Shown here: positions 46,392 through 54,444 of the stretch, piece after piece
Position numbering within the stretch: position 1 is the first letter of the stretch
Layout: every line of letters starts with the position of its first letter
Source: Streptomyces wedmorensis
GTDB taxonomy: Bacteria; Actinomycetota; Actinomycetes; Streptomycetales; Streptomycetaceae
DNA: 64,000 bases
Reading direction: 5' to 3'
Assembly: GCF_000716445.1 (NCBI RefSeq)
Contig: NZ_JNWK01000021.1
Location: 1 to 64,000, forward strand
Notes under the pieces: model-generated
The model's database searches: none
Seen by the model: only the letters and a program-made list of their open reading frames with translations
Told to the model about the DNA's origin: nothing
Translations under genes and position numbers: made by a program

Positions 46392-46898
46392 ATGGCGGGC
46401 CTGGAGGGTAGGGAACAACCTTGGCAGCGCGGCAGCGCCGCCGCCGCGCGGTGGTCACCGGCCGTGGATGACGAACAGGCCGCCGACGCAGTGGAGTTGT
46501 ACGGCAACCCGGCCGAGGAGGATGTCCGGCTGCCGTCCCGCCCCGAGTCGGCGTGGGTGGCCCGAAGGCTCACCAAGGACGTGATCCTGCGTCAGTGGGG
46601 CCTCGGTCCGCAGATCGCCGAGCACGCCGTGCTCCTGGTCTCGGAACTCGTCGGGAACGCGGTCCGGCACACCGGCGCCCGGGTCTTCGCGCTGCGGCTC
46701 CAGCGGCGCCGCGGCTGGATCCGGGTCGAGGTCCGGGACCCCTCGCGCGGGCTTCCCTGTCTGATGCCGGTGCACGAGCTCGACACGAGCGGCCGCGGTC
46801 TCTTCCTCGTCGACAAGCTCTCGGACCGCTGGGGCGTGGACCTGGCGCCGCGCGGCAAGACGACCTGGTTCGAGATGCGGGTCGCGGACCGTCCCTGA
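46392..46898 (+). CDS. SpoIIAB/RsbW-like ATP-binding protein
   Basis: A 168-residue protein with a single GHKL ATPase domain of the HATPase_c_2 group. The N box SELVGNAVRHTG, the G1-like VEVRDPSRGLP and G2 GRGLFLVDKLSDRWGV are all present. Streptomyces carry many such proteins, some being anti-sigma-factor kinases, most without a known partner. No sigma factor or anti-anti-sigma gene lies beside it, so its partner is unknown. ATG at 46392 follows GGGGG closely. It is probably monocistronic, with a hairpin after it. Confidence 0.85.
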   Translation: MAGLEGREQPWQRGSAAAARWSPAVDDEQAADAVELYGNPAEEDVRLPSRPESAWVARRLTKDVILRQWGLGPQIAEHAVLLVSELVGNAVRHTGARVFALRLQRRRGWIRVEVRDPSRGLPCLMPVHELDTSGRGLFLVDKLSDRWGVDLAPRGKTTWFEMRVADRP

Positions 46899-46937
46899 GT
46901 CGGTCCCGGACCGGCTCCACCTTCCCCCGGACGCACG

Positions 46938-46975
46938 GAAGCCCCCGTGTGCCATGGTGAGGCGCCTGGGGGCTT
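46938..46975 (+). terminator. Terminator after the SpoIIAB-like gene
   Basis: An AAGCCCCC / GGGGGCTT stem (46939-46946 and 46968-46975) followed by TTCGTG, 40 bp past the stop. Confidence 0.6.
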
Positions 46976-47302
46976 TCGTGTGATGCGCCGTGGACGGGGG
47001 GGTGTATCCACGGCCGCTATGTCGACCTGGCCCGGGTCAATGGGGGTCGGTGACTCCGACTATGGCAGACAGGTGGCCTCGACGCCAAAAGTCCCTAGTG
47101 GGGCAAGGTCGGTCAAAACCGGACAGTTTAATTATGAATCGTTGGTGACGTGCAGCACCCACCTTCTAAATGGTGAATGACTATGCGGTTCATCGATTGT
47201 TTGCCGGGCTCGTCCGCATGCTGGACGCCCACGCGAGGGCTGCAAACGTCCTGAATTGGCCTAATCGTGATAAATCGGACGTCATCCGCCTTAAATGGTC
47301 GC
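46976..47302. other. Non-coding, unusually AT-rich stretch
   Basis: No coding frame is convincing here. From about 47080 to 47300 the base composition drops well below the surroundings, with words such as TTTAATTATGAATCG, CTTCTAAATGGTGAATGAC and GTGATAAATC. It should contain the promoter of the deacetylase gene; no exact promoter boxes are assigned. TAAATGG occurs twice (47167-47173 and 47292-47298). No tRNA or known small RNA was recognised. Confidence 0.5.
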
Positions 47303-48070
47303 GTGAAGCCGACCGACCGCCGAGGAGCCCTCCGGGCGGGCGCGGCCGTCGCCGTCGCCGGAGCCCTCGCCACCGCCTGCGCCACGGAACCCCGCCCCGC
47401 GCCCACCACCGCCGAGCGCCGCCCCGCCCCCGCGCCCGCCGTCGCCCCCGCACCACGCCGCTTCCCCGGCCGGCCCGACGAGATCGCACACGGCCCCCGC
47501 GACCGGCCCCGCGTCGCCCTCACCTTCCACGGGCAGGGCGACCCCGCCCTGGCCCGCACCCTCCTCGGCCAGGCGGAGAAGGCGGGCGCCCGCGTCACCG
47601 TCCTCGCCGTCGGCAGCTGGCTCGACGAACACCCCGACCTCGCCCGCCGCGTCCTCGACGGCGGCCACGACCTCGGCAACCACACCCAGCACCACGTCGA
47701 CGTCAACGCCATGACCGAGGCCGAGGCCCACGCCGAGATCGAGGCCTGCGCCACCCGGCTCCGCCGGCTCACCGGCTCCATCGGCAGCTGGTTCCGCCCC
47801 TCCCGCACCCGGCACGCCGCCCCCGCCGTCCTGCGCGCCGCCCGCCGCGCCGGATACCCGCACGTCCTCTCCTACGACGTCGACTCCCTCGACTTCACCT
47901 CGCCCGGCGCCCCCGCCGTCGTCCGCAACGTCACCGGAGCCGTCCGGGCCGGCTCGGTCGTCAGCCTGCACTTCGGCTACCCGGACACCGTCACCGCGCT
48001 GCCCCTCCTCCTCGCCGACCTCGACCGCCGCGGACTGCGCGCGGTCACCACCACGGAGCTGCTGACCTGA
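47303..48070 (+). CDS. Polysaccharide-deacetylase-like lipoprotein with altered motif I
   Basis: A 255-residue exported protein. The N-terminus has RRGALRAG and a hydrophobic stretch ending in lipobox LATAC (Cys26), suggesting a Tat- or Sec-exported lipoprotein. The NodB fold is visible: ALTFHGQGD at 72-80 replaces the usual TFDDGP motif I, while the zinc motif HxxxH is kept (His127 and His131 in GNHTQHH). The usual RxPY/F motif III is not clear. Loss of the motif I aspartates means activity as a deacetylase is uncertain. It shares one base with the start of the YVTN lipoprotein gene, so the two are coupled. GTG at 47303 has no clear binding site. Confidence 0.8.
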   Translation: MKPTDRRGALRAGAAVAVAGALATACATEPRPAPTTAERRPAPAPAVAPAPRRFPGRPDEIAHGPRDRPRVALTFHGQGDPALARTLLGQAEKAGARVTVLAVGSWLDEHPDLARRVLDGGHDLGNHTQHHVDVNAMTEAEAHAEIEACATRLRRLTGSIGSWFRPSRTRHAAPAVLRAARRAGYPHVLSYDVDSLDFTSPGAPAVVRNVTGAVRAGSVVSLHFGYPDTVTALPLLLADLDRRGLRAVTTTELLT

Positions 48071-49251
48071 TGGCCCACCACACGACGAGAACCAGGACCC
48101 TCATCGCCGCCGCCCTCCTGGCCGCCCTCGCCGGCTGCGGCAGCGCCGACCCCGGCGGCGGCTCCACGGCCGTGAAGAAGGCGAACGTCCCCGCCGCGCC
48201 CAAACCGGCCGCCGCCCCCGCCGGTCTGCCCGGCATGCCGCCCCTGCTCGACCCGAACGACGTCTACGCGGCCGACCGGCCGAACCGGCTCTCGCCGGTG
48301 GTGCGGAACTTCCCCTCCCGCGTCTACGTCCCGAACACCAACTCCAACACCGTCTCGGTCATCGACCCCGCCACCTACAAGGTCGTCGAGACCATCCCGG
48401 TCGGCGTCCAGCCCCAGCACGTCGTCCCCTCCTGGGACCTCAAGACCCTCTGGGTCAACAACAACCGGGGCCACACCCTCACCCCCATCGACCCCGCCAC
48501 CGGCATCGCCGGCAAGCCCGTCGAGGTCCACGACCCCTACAACCTCTACTTCACGCCCGACGGCAAGTACGCCGTCGTCATGGCCTCCCTCGACCGCGAA
48601 CTCGTCTTCCGCGACCCGCACACCATGGAACGGCGCAAGACCGTCCCGGTCAGCTGCTACGGCGTCAACCACGCCGACTTCTCCGCCGACGGCCGCTACT
48701 TCGTCGTCTCCTGCGAGTTCTCCGGCGAACTCCTCAAGGTCGACACCGAGAAGATGGAGGTGGTCGGGCAGCTGAAACTGCCCTTCGAGGGCGCCATGCC
48801 GCAGGACGTGAAGCTCTCCCCGGACGGGAAGACGTTCTACATCGCCGACATGATGGCCCACGGCATGTGGGTGCTCGACGGGGAGAAGTTCACCGTCCCC
48901 AGCCTGCTCCCCACCGGCAAGGGCGCCCACGGCCTCTACATCAGCCGGGACTCGCGGGAGATGTACGTCCCCAACCGCGGCGAGGGCTCCGTCTCCGTCT
49001 TCGACTTCGCCCAGGACAAGCTCACCAAGAAGTGGTGGCTCCCCGACGGCGGCTCCCCCGACATGGGCGGGGTCTCCGCCGACGGCAAGGTCCTCTGGCT
49101 CTCCGGCCGCTACGACTCCGAGGTCTACGCCATCGACACCGCCACCGGCCGGCAGCTCGCCCGCATCCCCGTCGGCGGCGGCCCCCACGGCCTCGCCGTC
49201 TACCCCCAGCCCGGCCGCTACTCCCTCGGCCACACCGGGGTCTTCCGCTAG
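48070..49251 (+). CDS. YVTN beta-propeller lipoprotein
   Basis: A 393-residue lipoprotein with lipobox LAALAGC and a disordered Ala/Pro linker, followed by a seven-bladed YVTN-type propeller. Repeats such as YVPNTNSNTVSVIDPATYKVVETIPVG, whose parts YVPNTNSNTVSV and DPATYKVVETI are seen, recur with a period of about 45 residues. Such propellers bind partners or substrates outside the cell; no catalytic function is evident. ATG at 48070 overlaps the deacetylase-like stop (TGATG), so the two are made together and may act as a complex at the cell surface. Confidence 0.85.
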   Translation: MAHHTTRTRTLIAAALLAALAGCGSADPGGGSTAVKKANVPAAPKPAAAPAGLPGMPPLLDPNDVYAADRPNRLSPVVRNFPSRVYVPNTNSNTVSVIDPATYKVVETIPVGVQPQHVVPSWDLKTLWVNNNRGHTLTPIDPATGIAGKPVEVHDPYNLYFTPDGKYAVVMASLDRELVFRDPHTMERRKTVPVSCYGVNHADFSADGRYFVVSCEFSGELLKVDTEKMEVVGQLKLPFEGAMPQDVKLSPDGKTFYIADMMAHGMWVLDGEKFTVPSLLPTGKGAHGLYISRDSREMYVPNRGEGSVSVFDFAQDKLTKKWWLPDGGSPDMGGVSADGKVLWLSGRYDSEVYAIDTATGRQLARIPVGGGPHGLAVYPQPGRYSLGHTGVFR

Positions 49252-49297
49252 GACCTGTCCGGAGCGCGGGGCGGCCCCTGACCGGGGCCGACCCGCG

Positions 49298-49933
49298 TCA
49301 GCCCGCGATCAGCAGCGCCTCCGACGCCACCGGGCGGTAGCCCGCCGCCTGGAAGGCGCGGACGCTGCGGGCGTTGCCCGGGGACTGCTGGGCCCACACG
49401 ACGTCGCCGGGCGTGAGGTGGCGCGCGGCCGTCGCCAGGGCGCGGCCCAGGCCCCGGTGGCGCACCGCCTCGTCCACCTCGATCGCGGCCTCCCAGCGGC
49501 CCGCGACGCCCCGGCCCAGGATCAGCACCCCGCCGTCGGCCGCCCACACCCGGACCTCGTCGCGGAACTTCAGCGCCCGCGCCACCCGGGGGTGCTCCGG
49601 GTCCTCGATCTCGTGCAGCTCCAGCGGGGGAGCGCCGGGCAGGCGGTCGGCCACCGTGAGCAGGTCGATCGTGTTCATGTGCAGACCGGTACGGGCCATC
49701 AGGGCGACCAGGAAGCCCGGGTTCATGCTGGCCGCGAGCGGGTCGCTCGACGCGGCCGCCAGCCGGGCCCGCACCCACGCCGGGTCGGCGTCCGTGAAGA
49801 TCACCGAGTGGGCGGTGAAGGCCAGCACCCCGGCGTCCCGCGGGTTCGGCTGCGGCACCACCGTCGTCGATCCGTCCATGGGCGGGAACTCCCCGCGTGC
49901 CGCGTCCGCCAGGATCCGTGCCACCTCGTTCAT
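49298..49933 (-). CDS. GNAT-family N-acetyltransferase
   Basis: A 211-residue protein with a C-terminal GNAT fold (about 120-205). The acetyl-CoA-binding motif A is VDEAVRHRGLGRALATAA, followed by QQSPGNARSVRAFQAAGYRPV. The N-terminal half is an adaptor region of unknown function. The ATG at 49933 is preferred over upstream readings because it starts after GATGGGGGC and leaves 74 bp to the divergent EF-hand gene. The acceptor is not predictable. Confidence 0.85.
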   Translation of the reverse strand: MNEVARILADAARGEFPPMDGSTTVVPQPNPRDAGVLAFTAHSVIFTDADPAWVRARLAAASSDPLAASMNPGFLVALMARTGLHMNTIDLLTVADRLPGAPPLELHEIEDPEHPRVARALKFRDEVRVWAADGGVLILGRGVAGRWEAAIEVDEAVRHRGLGRALATAARHLTPGDVVWAQQSPGNARSVRAFQAAGYRPVASEALLIAG

Positions 49934-50007
49934 GCCCCCATCATCCGGCAGGGGCGGGCCAGCTAATCTGACCCCCGTCAGATAAGCACCGAGAAGGGGC
50001 GGAAGCA

Positions 50008-50223
50008 GTGGCGGACATCGAGTCGGCACGCACGGCATTCAACCAGTTCGACGCGGACGGCGACGGCTTCATCACCGCCGCGGAGTACAAGAGCCTGATG
50101 GCGCGGCACGGCGACTTCAACGTCACCGAGACGGTCGCCGAGGTCCTCATCAAGCAGCGGGACGACAACGGCGACGGCGTCCTGTCCTGGGACGAGTTCT
50201 GGGCGCACTACAGCAAGGCCTGA
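50008..50223 (+). CDS. cabC: EF-hand calcium-binding protein, CabC-like
   Basis: A 71-residue acidic protein with two canonical EF-hand loops, DADGDGFITAAE (15-26) and DDNGDGVLSWDE (52-63), each with all six ligand positions. Size, two-loop layout and location near glgX, L,D-transpeptidase and gcv genes match S. coelicolor CabC (SCO5464, from memory), a protein reported to buffer Ca2+ and influence spore germination and aerial hyphae. GTG at 50008 follows AAGGGGCGG. It is monocistronic, ending at a strong hairpin. Confidence 0.85.
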   Translation: MADIESARTAFNQFDADGDGFITAAEYKSLMARHGDFNVTETVAEVLIKQRDDNGDGVLSWDEFWAHYSKA

Positions 50224-50231
50224 CCCGCCCG

Positions 50232-50272
50232 CCCGGGCGGGCGGCGCAACGCTGAGTCGCCGCCCGCCCGGG
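50232..50272 (+). terminator. Terminator after the EF-hand gene
   Basis: A 15-bp stem (CCCGGGCGGGCGGCG at 50232-50246, complement at 50258-50272). Confidence 0.75.
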
Positions 50273-50291
50273 GCTCGGTGACGACCGTCCG

Positions 50292-50852
50292 GTGACGCTT
50301 CCCGGACCTTTCGGCACCCCGAGCCGCCTGACGGCGACGGCCGTCGCCGCGGTCGCCGCCTTCCGCGCCGCCTCCCGGCGCCCCGATCTCGCCGTCCTGC
50401 CGCTCGCCGTCGCCATCGGCGCCGAGGCGATGCGCGCCCACCCGGAGGCGCACCAGCAGGCCCTGGGGACCGGCCCGGCCGTCGTCCACCTCACCGCCGC
50501 CTCGCTCTGGGTCGGCACCCTCCTGTACGTGCTCCGCACCATGCGGCTGCGCGGCGGCGGCCGGGACGTCCTGGTCAGGTACGCCCGGATGGCCGCCTGG
50601 GTGTACGCCGCGCTCGTCGTCACCGGCACCGCCTCCACGCTCCGCGGGCTGCCGCTCGACGCCGTCCTCACCACCGCCTACGGCCGGCTCCTCCTGGTGA
50701 AGCTCGCGCTCGCCGCCCGCGGCCGCATGCTCTCCGGCGGGAACGCCCAGGCCGCCGGCCAGGCCGGGTACCAGATCTGGGGCCCGATCTTCTTCTGCGA
50801 GCCCTTCGGCTCCACCCGCCCGGACGTGATCGTCCTCTGGGGCCGCGCCTGA
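50292..50852 (+). pseudogene. CopD-domain membrane protein fragment
   Basis: A 186-residue frame starting at GTG. Residues about 62-140 read as part of a CopD copper-resistance domain: the helix VVHLTAASLWVGTLLYVL, then RMAAWVYAALVVTGTASTLRGLPLDAVLTTAYGRLLLVKLALAA. A full CopD protein has at least twice as many helices. Upstream of this the sequence does not match the family, and after LALAARGRM it changes abruptly to a hydrophilic, Gly-rich tail (SGGNAQAAGQAGYQIWGPIFF). It is probably a decayed or rearranged copy; whether it is translated is unknown. It lies between two strong terminators. Confidence 0.5.
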
Positions 50853-50859
50853 CGAAGAC

Positions 50860-50895
50860 GGGAAGGCCCCGGACCGTGTGGTCCGGGGCCTTCCC
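50860..50895. terminator. Bidirectional terminator
   Basis: A 15-bp perfect stem (GGGAAGGCCCCGGAC at 50860-50874, complement at 50881-50895, 6-base loop) between the CopD remnant and the convergent ALF-repeat gene. Confidence 0.85.
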
Positions 50896-50914
50896 GCGCG
50901 TGGCCTTCCCTTGT

Positions 50915-50956
<42 letters not shown>

Positions 50957-50963
50957 GCCGGCG

Positions 50964-53900
50964 TCAGCGGCGGAAGAAGCGGCCGGTGAGCCGTCTGACG
51001 ATCGGCGAGACGCCCTCGCGCCCCAGCGCGGTGATCTTTCCGACGGCGGCGGCGCCCGCCCTGACGGCCGCGTCCTTCACGAGGGGGCCCACCACCTTTG
51101 ACAGGCCGAGCGTCGTGATGCTCGCCACCGCCCCGGCCGCCTGCCCGATGAACTCGTTGCTCGTCCAGCCGTAGCCGATCCCGTACATGACCGCGCTCGC
51201 GACGTCGAGCACCGCGGCGCCGGCACCGAGGGCCCTGCCCACGCCCATGAGGATCACCCCGGCGGGCGGGCAGAGGTAACCGGCACCCCAGCCGACGACG
51301 CCGACACCGATCGCCACCCGGCTGAGGACCGTGGAGGCCTGGCTCAGATGGTCGGCCCACCACTTGGCGTCCCGGACCGCGGGGCTGTCGGCCTTCGGGG
51401 AGTCGCCGGCCGACGTCTCGCACGGGTTGGTGCCGGCGTCCTTGTACGCCTGGCTCGCCGCCGCCTCCTTCTTGGCCAGGGCGGCGTACTCCATGCGCCG
51501 CTTCTCCGCCTCGAACTGCCACGCCTGGCTCGCGGCCGTCGCGGCCGTGCCCGCGTCCCGGCCGGCCTGGAGCGCGGAGGCGCGGGCGGAGGCGGCGGAA
51601 CCCTGCGCCGCGTTGGCCGAGGCGATCGCGGAGCGCGCCGACTGGATCGCGCGGTTGGCGGAGAAGTTCGCCGACCGCTCGGCGAGCCGGGCGGTGGCGG
51701 CGGCCTTCCCGGCCCGCTCGGCAAAGGCCCGCGCGTCCGCGGCCGCCCGGTCGGCTTCGGCCGCGAAGGCGCTCGCCTGCTGGGCGGAGCCCGCGGCCCG
51801 CTCGGCCGAGGCCTTGGCCTGGTCCGCCCACTGGAGTGCCTCGGTGGCGGCGTTACGTGCCGTGGCCGCCGCCTCCTGGGCGCGGGCGGCGTCCTCCTGC
51901 GACTTGTGGGCGATCTTCGCGGCGGCGGCGATCGCGCCCTGCATGGCGGCGATGTGGGTCGCCGAGTCGAAGTCGAGCTGCGCGCTCTCGAACTGCACCT
52001 CGGCGACGAAGGTGCGCCGCATCCACGCCGGGCCCTCCATCGCGGCCTGGGCGTGGGCCCGTACGTAGGGGCCGCCGGTCCGCAGGAGCGTCGCGGTCGC
52101 CACCGCGTCGTCCTCTTCGAGGGCCTGCTGGAAGCCCGTGGCGAGGAACTCGGACGCCGCCTGGGCGGTCCCGGCGTCCAGGGCCGCGTTCGCCGCCTGG
52201 GTCACCGCGCGGCCCGGGTTCTCGCCCAGGATTCGGGCGATCGCGACACGGTTGTCGTGGGCGGCGGCCTCGACCGCGCCCGTGGCGAGGAAGGCGGCGG
52301 CCGCGTCGGGGTCGGCCTTGTCGAGGGCCGCCGCCGCGGCGAAGGCGACGTCGGGCGGGGCGATCTGGGCGAGGAAGAGCGCGGACTCCCGGTCGTCCTG
52401 CCGCTGGGCGAGGCCCCGGTCGACGTCGATCCAGGTGTGGATCTCCGCGTCCGCACCGGCCAGGGCGTAGCGGGCGGCCTCCTGGGTCCAGCCGCCCTTG
52501 GACTCCAGGAGGGCGAGCGCGGCCCGGCGGCCGAGGTCGGTGGCGCCCGAGGTGTTCCCCGCGCGCAGCGCCGCCTCGGCCTGCGCGATGAGCTCCTTGG
52601 TGGCCTGCTCGGTCTGCTCGGCCTGGGTCCGCGCCCGCTCGTGCGCGGCCCGCTCCTCGGCCTCCGCCTGAGCGAGCAGGCGCATCTCGGTGACCGCCCG
52701 CTGGGTGTCCTCGCCCAGGCGCTGCCACTCCGCCTCGCGGGCCGCCTTCTCCACGGCGACGGCCTGGGCGACCGCGTCGGTGGCGGCGTTCGCCGCCCGG
52801 GTGGCCTGGTCGGCGAACTCGGTCGACTTGTTCGCGTACTCGACCGCCTGGCCGGCGTACTGGACGGCCCACTCCGCGGCGGCGGCGGCCTTGTCGGCGT
52901 GCTCGGCGGCGCCGTTCGCGGCGTCGCGTGCCGCCCGAGCGGCGGTGGCGGCGGCGGTCGCGAGGACCTGCGCGGTCCCGGCGGCGTTGGTCGCGATCGT
53001 GGCGTAGTCGGCGGCGGTCGCCGCCTGGCGCTTCGCCTCGGCGGAGGCGCCGCGGGCCGCGCCGGCGGCCTCCGAGGCCCGGGTGGAGGCGGCCGCGGCG
53101 GCCGCGGCGTCGCGCGCGGCCGCCGCGGCGGAGCCACCGGCGCTCGCGGCCTGGGTGGAGGCGACCGCGGCGCTCTCGGCCGCCTGCGACGCGGTACGCG
53201 CCCGGTAGGCGGCGTTGCGGGCGGCGACGGCGGCGTCCTTGGCGGCGGAGGCCTGGGAGGCGTCCTTGGACGCGGCGATCGCGGCCCGGTAGGCGACGGC
53301 GGCGGCCGAACCCGCGCTGGCCGCCGCCTGACTCGCGGCGGCGGAGGCGTAGGAGGCCTTGCGGGAGGCCTCGACGGCCGCGTGGGAGGCGTCGATGGCG
53401 ACGCGGGAGGCGTCGGCCGCGCCCTCGGCGGCCGCGCCGGCCTTGCGGGCGGCCTTGCCCGCGGCGGCCACGTCGTCCTGGGCCGCCCGCGCCTCGGCGG
53501 CGGCCTTCTCCGCGGCGTCCTTCGCGTTGGCGGCGGCGATCACGGCGCGGGCCGCGGCCTCCTCGGCCTGCTTGGTGCTTGCCTCGGCGTTCTTGCCCTC
53601 GCGCTGGACGACGGCGACGAGCTCCTCGATCTTCAGCCGCTCCTGGTCGCGGGCGCGGGCGATGTGCTGCCCCGTCTCCAGGAACCACACGATGTCCTCG
53701 GCGGTGCCCGACAGGGCACGGTCGGCGTACTTCGTCACCTCGGGGCCGGCCTGGAACATCAGCTTGGAGGTCTCGACGCGCAGGTCCTCCAGGCGCGCGG
53801 TGTACTGGCCGTCCAGGAGGAAGGACTCCAGGGCCGCCTGGCCGCCGTCGCCCAGCGCCGCGTCGCCTGCCCGCTTCACGGCCTTGCCGCCCAGGTACAT

Positions 53901-54356
53901 CACGGTGGCCGTCGCGACCCGCAGGTCCTCCGTCACGGCGGTCTTGAACCCGCCGCCGAGGAAGGCGGCGACGGCCGCGTCCCCGTCGGTCAGCGCGGCG
54001 GCGGCGTCACGGCGGGTGCCCTTGCCCGCGGCGGCCAGGCCCCGCAGCACGGCGACCCGGTTGTCCTGCGCGGTCTCGCGGGCCAGTTCGACGTCGAGGA
54101 AGTCGCGTACGGCCGCGTCGGATCCGGTGAGCGCGACGGCGGCGGCGGCGCGGACGCCCCGGCCGCCGAGCAGCCACGCCCGGACGACCTTGGCCCGTTC
54201 CGTCTCCGGCAGCCTGAAGGGGTCGGTATCGGCGGGCGGGACTTCGTCGGCGTGGGCCGCCAGCGGGTTGAGTACGAGACTGGAGGTGGCGACTACGACG
54301 GTGCCGGCGGCGAGGGCCTCCAGCACACGGCGCCGACTCCAATAGGTGGTGTCCAC
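50964..54356 (-). CDS. Large Tat-exported, alanine-rich ALF-repeat protein
   Basis: An 1130-residue protein. The N-terminus SRRRVLEALAAG with a following hydrophobic stretch ending AAHA is a twin-arginine signal. ALF-type repeats (pattern AA..AL..G...V..FL) occupy about 55-235 and 640-815. Between and after them are long Ala-rich coiled-coil segments (about 240-630 and 830-1010). The last 120 residues contain a hydrophobic region (CPPAGVILMGVGRALGAGAA and following) of the kind found just before the toxin in actinobacterial polymorphic toxins, but the chain stops soon after with RRLTGRFFRR and no toxin domain is recognised. No immunity gene is apparent. It is expected on the cell surface; function unknown. 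Confidence 0.75.
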   Translation of the reverse strand: MDTTYWSRRRVLEALAAGTVVVATSSLVLNPLAAHADEVPPADTDPFRLPETERAKVVRAWLLGGRGVRAAAAVALTGSDAAVRDFLDVELARETAQDNRVAVLRGLAAAGKGTRRDAAAALTDGDAAVAAFLGGGFKTAVTEDLRVATATVMYLGGKAVKRAGDAALGDGGQAALESFLLDGQYTARLEDLRVETSKLMFQAGPEVTKYADRALSGTAEDIVWFLETGQHIARARDQERLKIEELVAVVQREGKNAEASTKQAEEAAARAVIAAANAKDAAEKAAAEARAAQDDVAAAGKAARKAGAAAEGAADASRVAIDASHAAVEASRKASYASAAASQAAASAGSAAAVAYRAAIAASKDASQASAAKDAAVAARNAAYRARTASQAAESAAVASTQAASAGGSAAAAARDAAAAAAASTRASEAAGAARGASAEAKRQAATAADYATIATNAAGTAQVLATAAATAARAARDAANGAAEHADKAAAAAEWAVQYAGQAVEYANKSTEFADQATRAANAATDAVAQAVAVEKAAREAEWQRLGEDTQRAVTEMRLLAQAEAEERAAHERARTQAEQTEQATKELIAQAEAALRAGNTSGATDLGRRAALALLESKGGWTQEAARYALAGADAEIHTWIDVDRGLAQRQDDRESALFLAQIAPPDVAFAAAAALDKADPDAAAAFLATGAVEAAAHDNRVAIARILGENPGRAVTQAANAALDAGTAQAASEFLATGFQQALEEDDAVATATLLRTGGPYVRAHAQAAMEGPAWMRRTFVAEVQFESAQLDFDSATHIAAMQGAIAAAAKIAHKSQEDAARAQEAAATARNAATEALQWADQAKASAERAAGSAQQASAFAAEADRAAADARAFAERAGKAAATARLAERSANFSANRAIQSARSAIASANAAQGSAASARASALQAGRDAGTAATAASQAWQFEAEKRRMEYAALAKKEAAASQAYKDAGTNPCETSAGDSPKADSPAVRDAKWWADHLSQASTVLSRVAIGVGVVGWGAGYLCPPAGVILMGVGRALGAGAAVLDVASAVMYGIGYGWTSNEFIGQAAGAVASITTLGLSKVVGPLVKDAAVRAGAAAVGKITALGREGVSPIVRRLTGRFFRR

Positions 54357-54444
54357 AACGGTCCTTCGGGATCGGCGTCCGGCGCGCGCCGCGAGGTGCC
54401 GCGCGGCGCGCGCCGGACGGGAAGAGAGAGGAGGGGCGGGACGG

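Noticed and set aside
47020-47120. A tRNA gene in the AT-rich gap
   Set aside because: No cloverleaf with a TTCGA/TTCAA T-loop and matching acceptor arms could be formed by eye.
50964-54356. Calling the ALF-repeat protein a polymorphic toxin
   Set aside because: No toxin domain at the C-terminus and no immunity gene next to it; only the architecture is similar.
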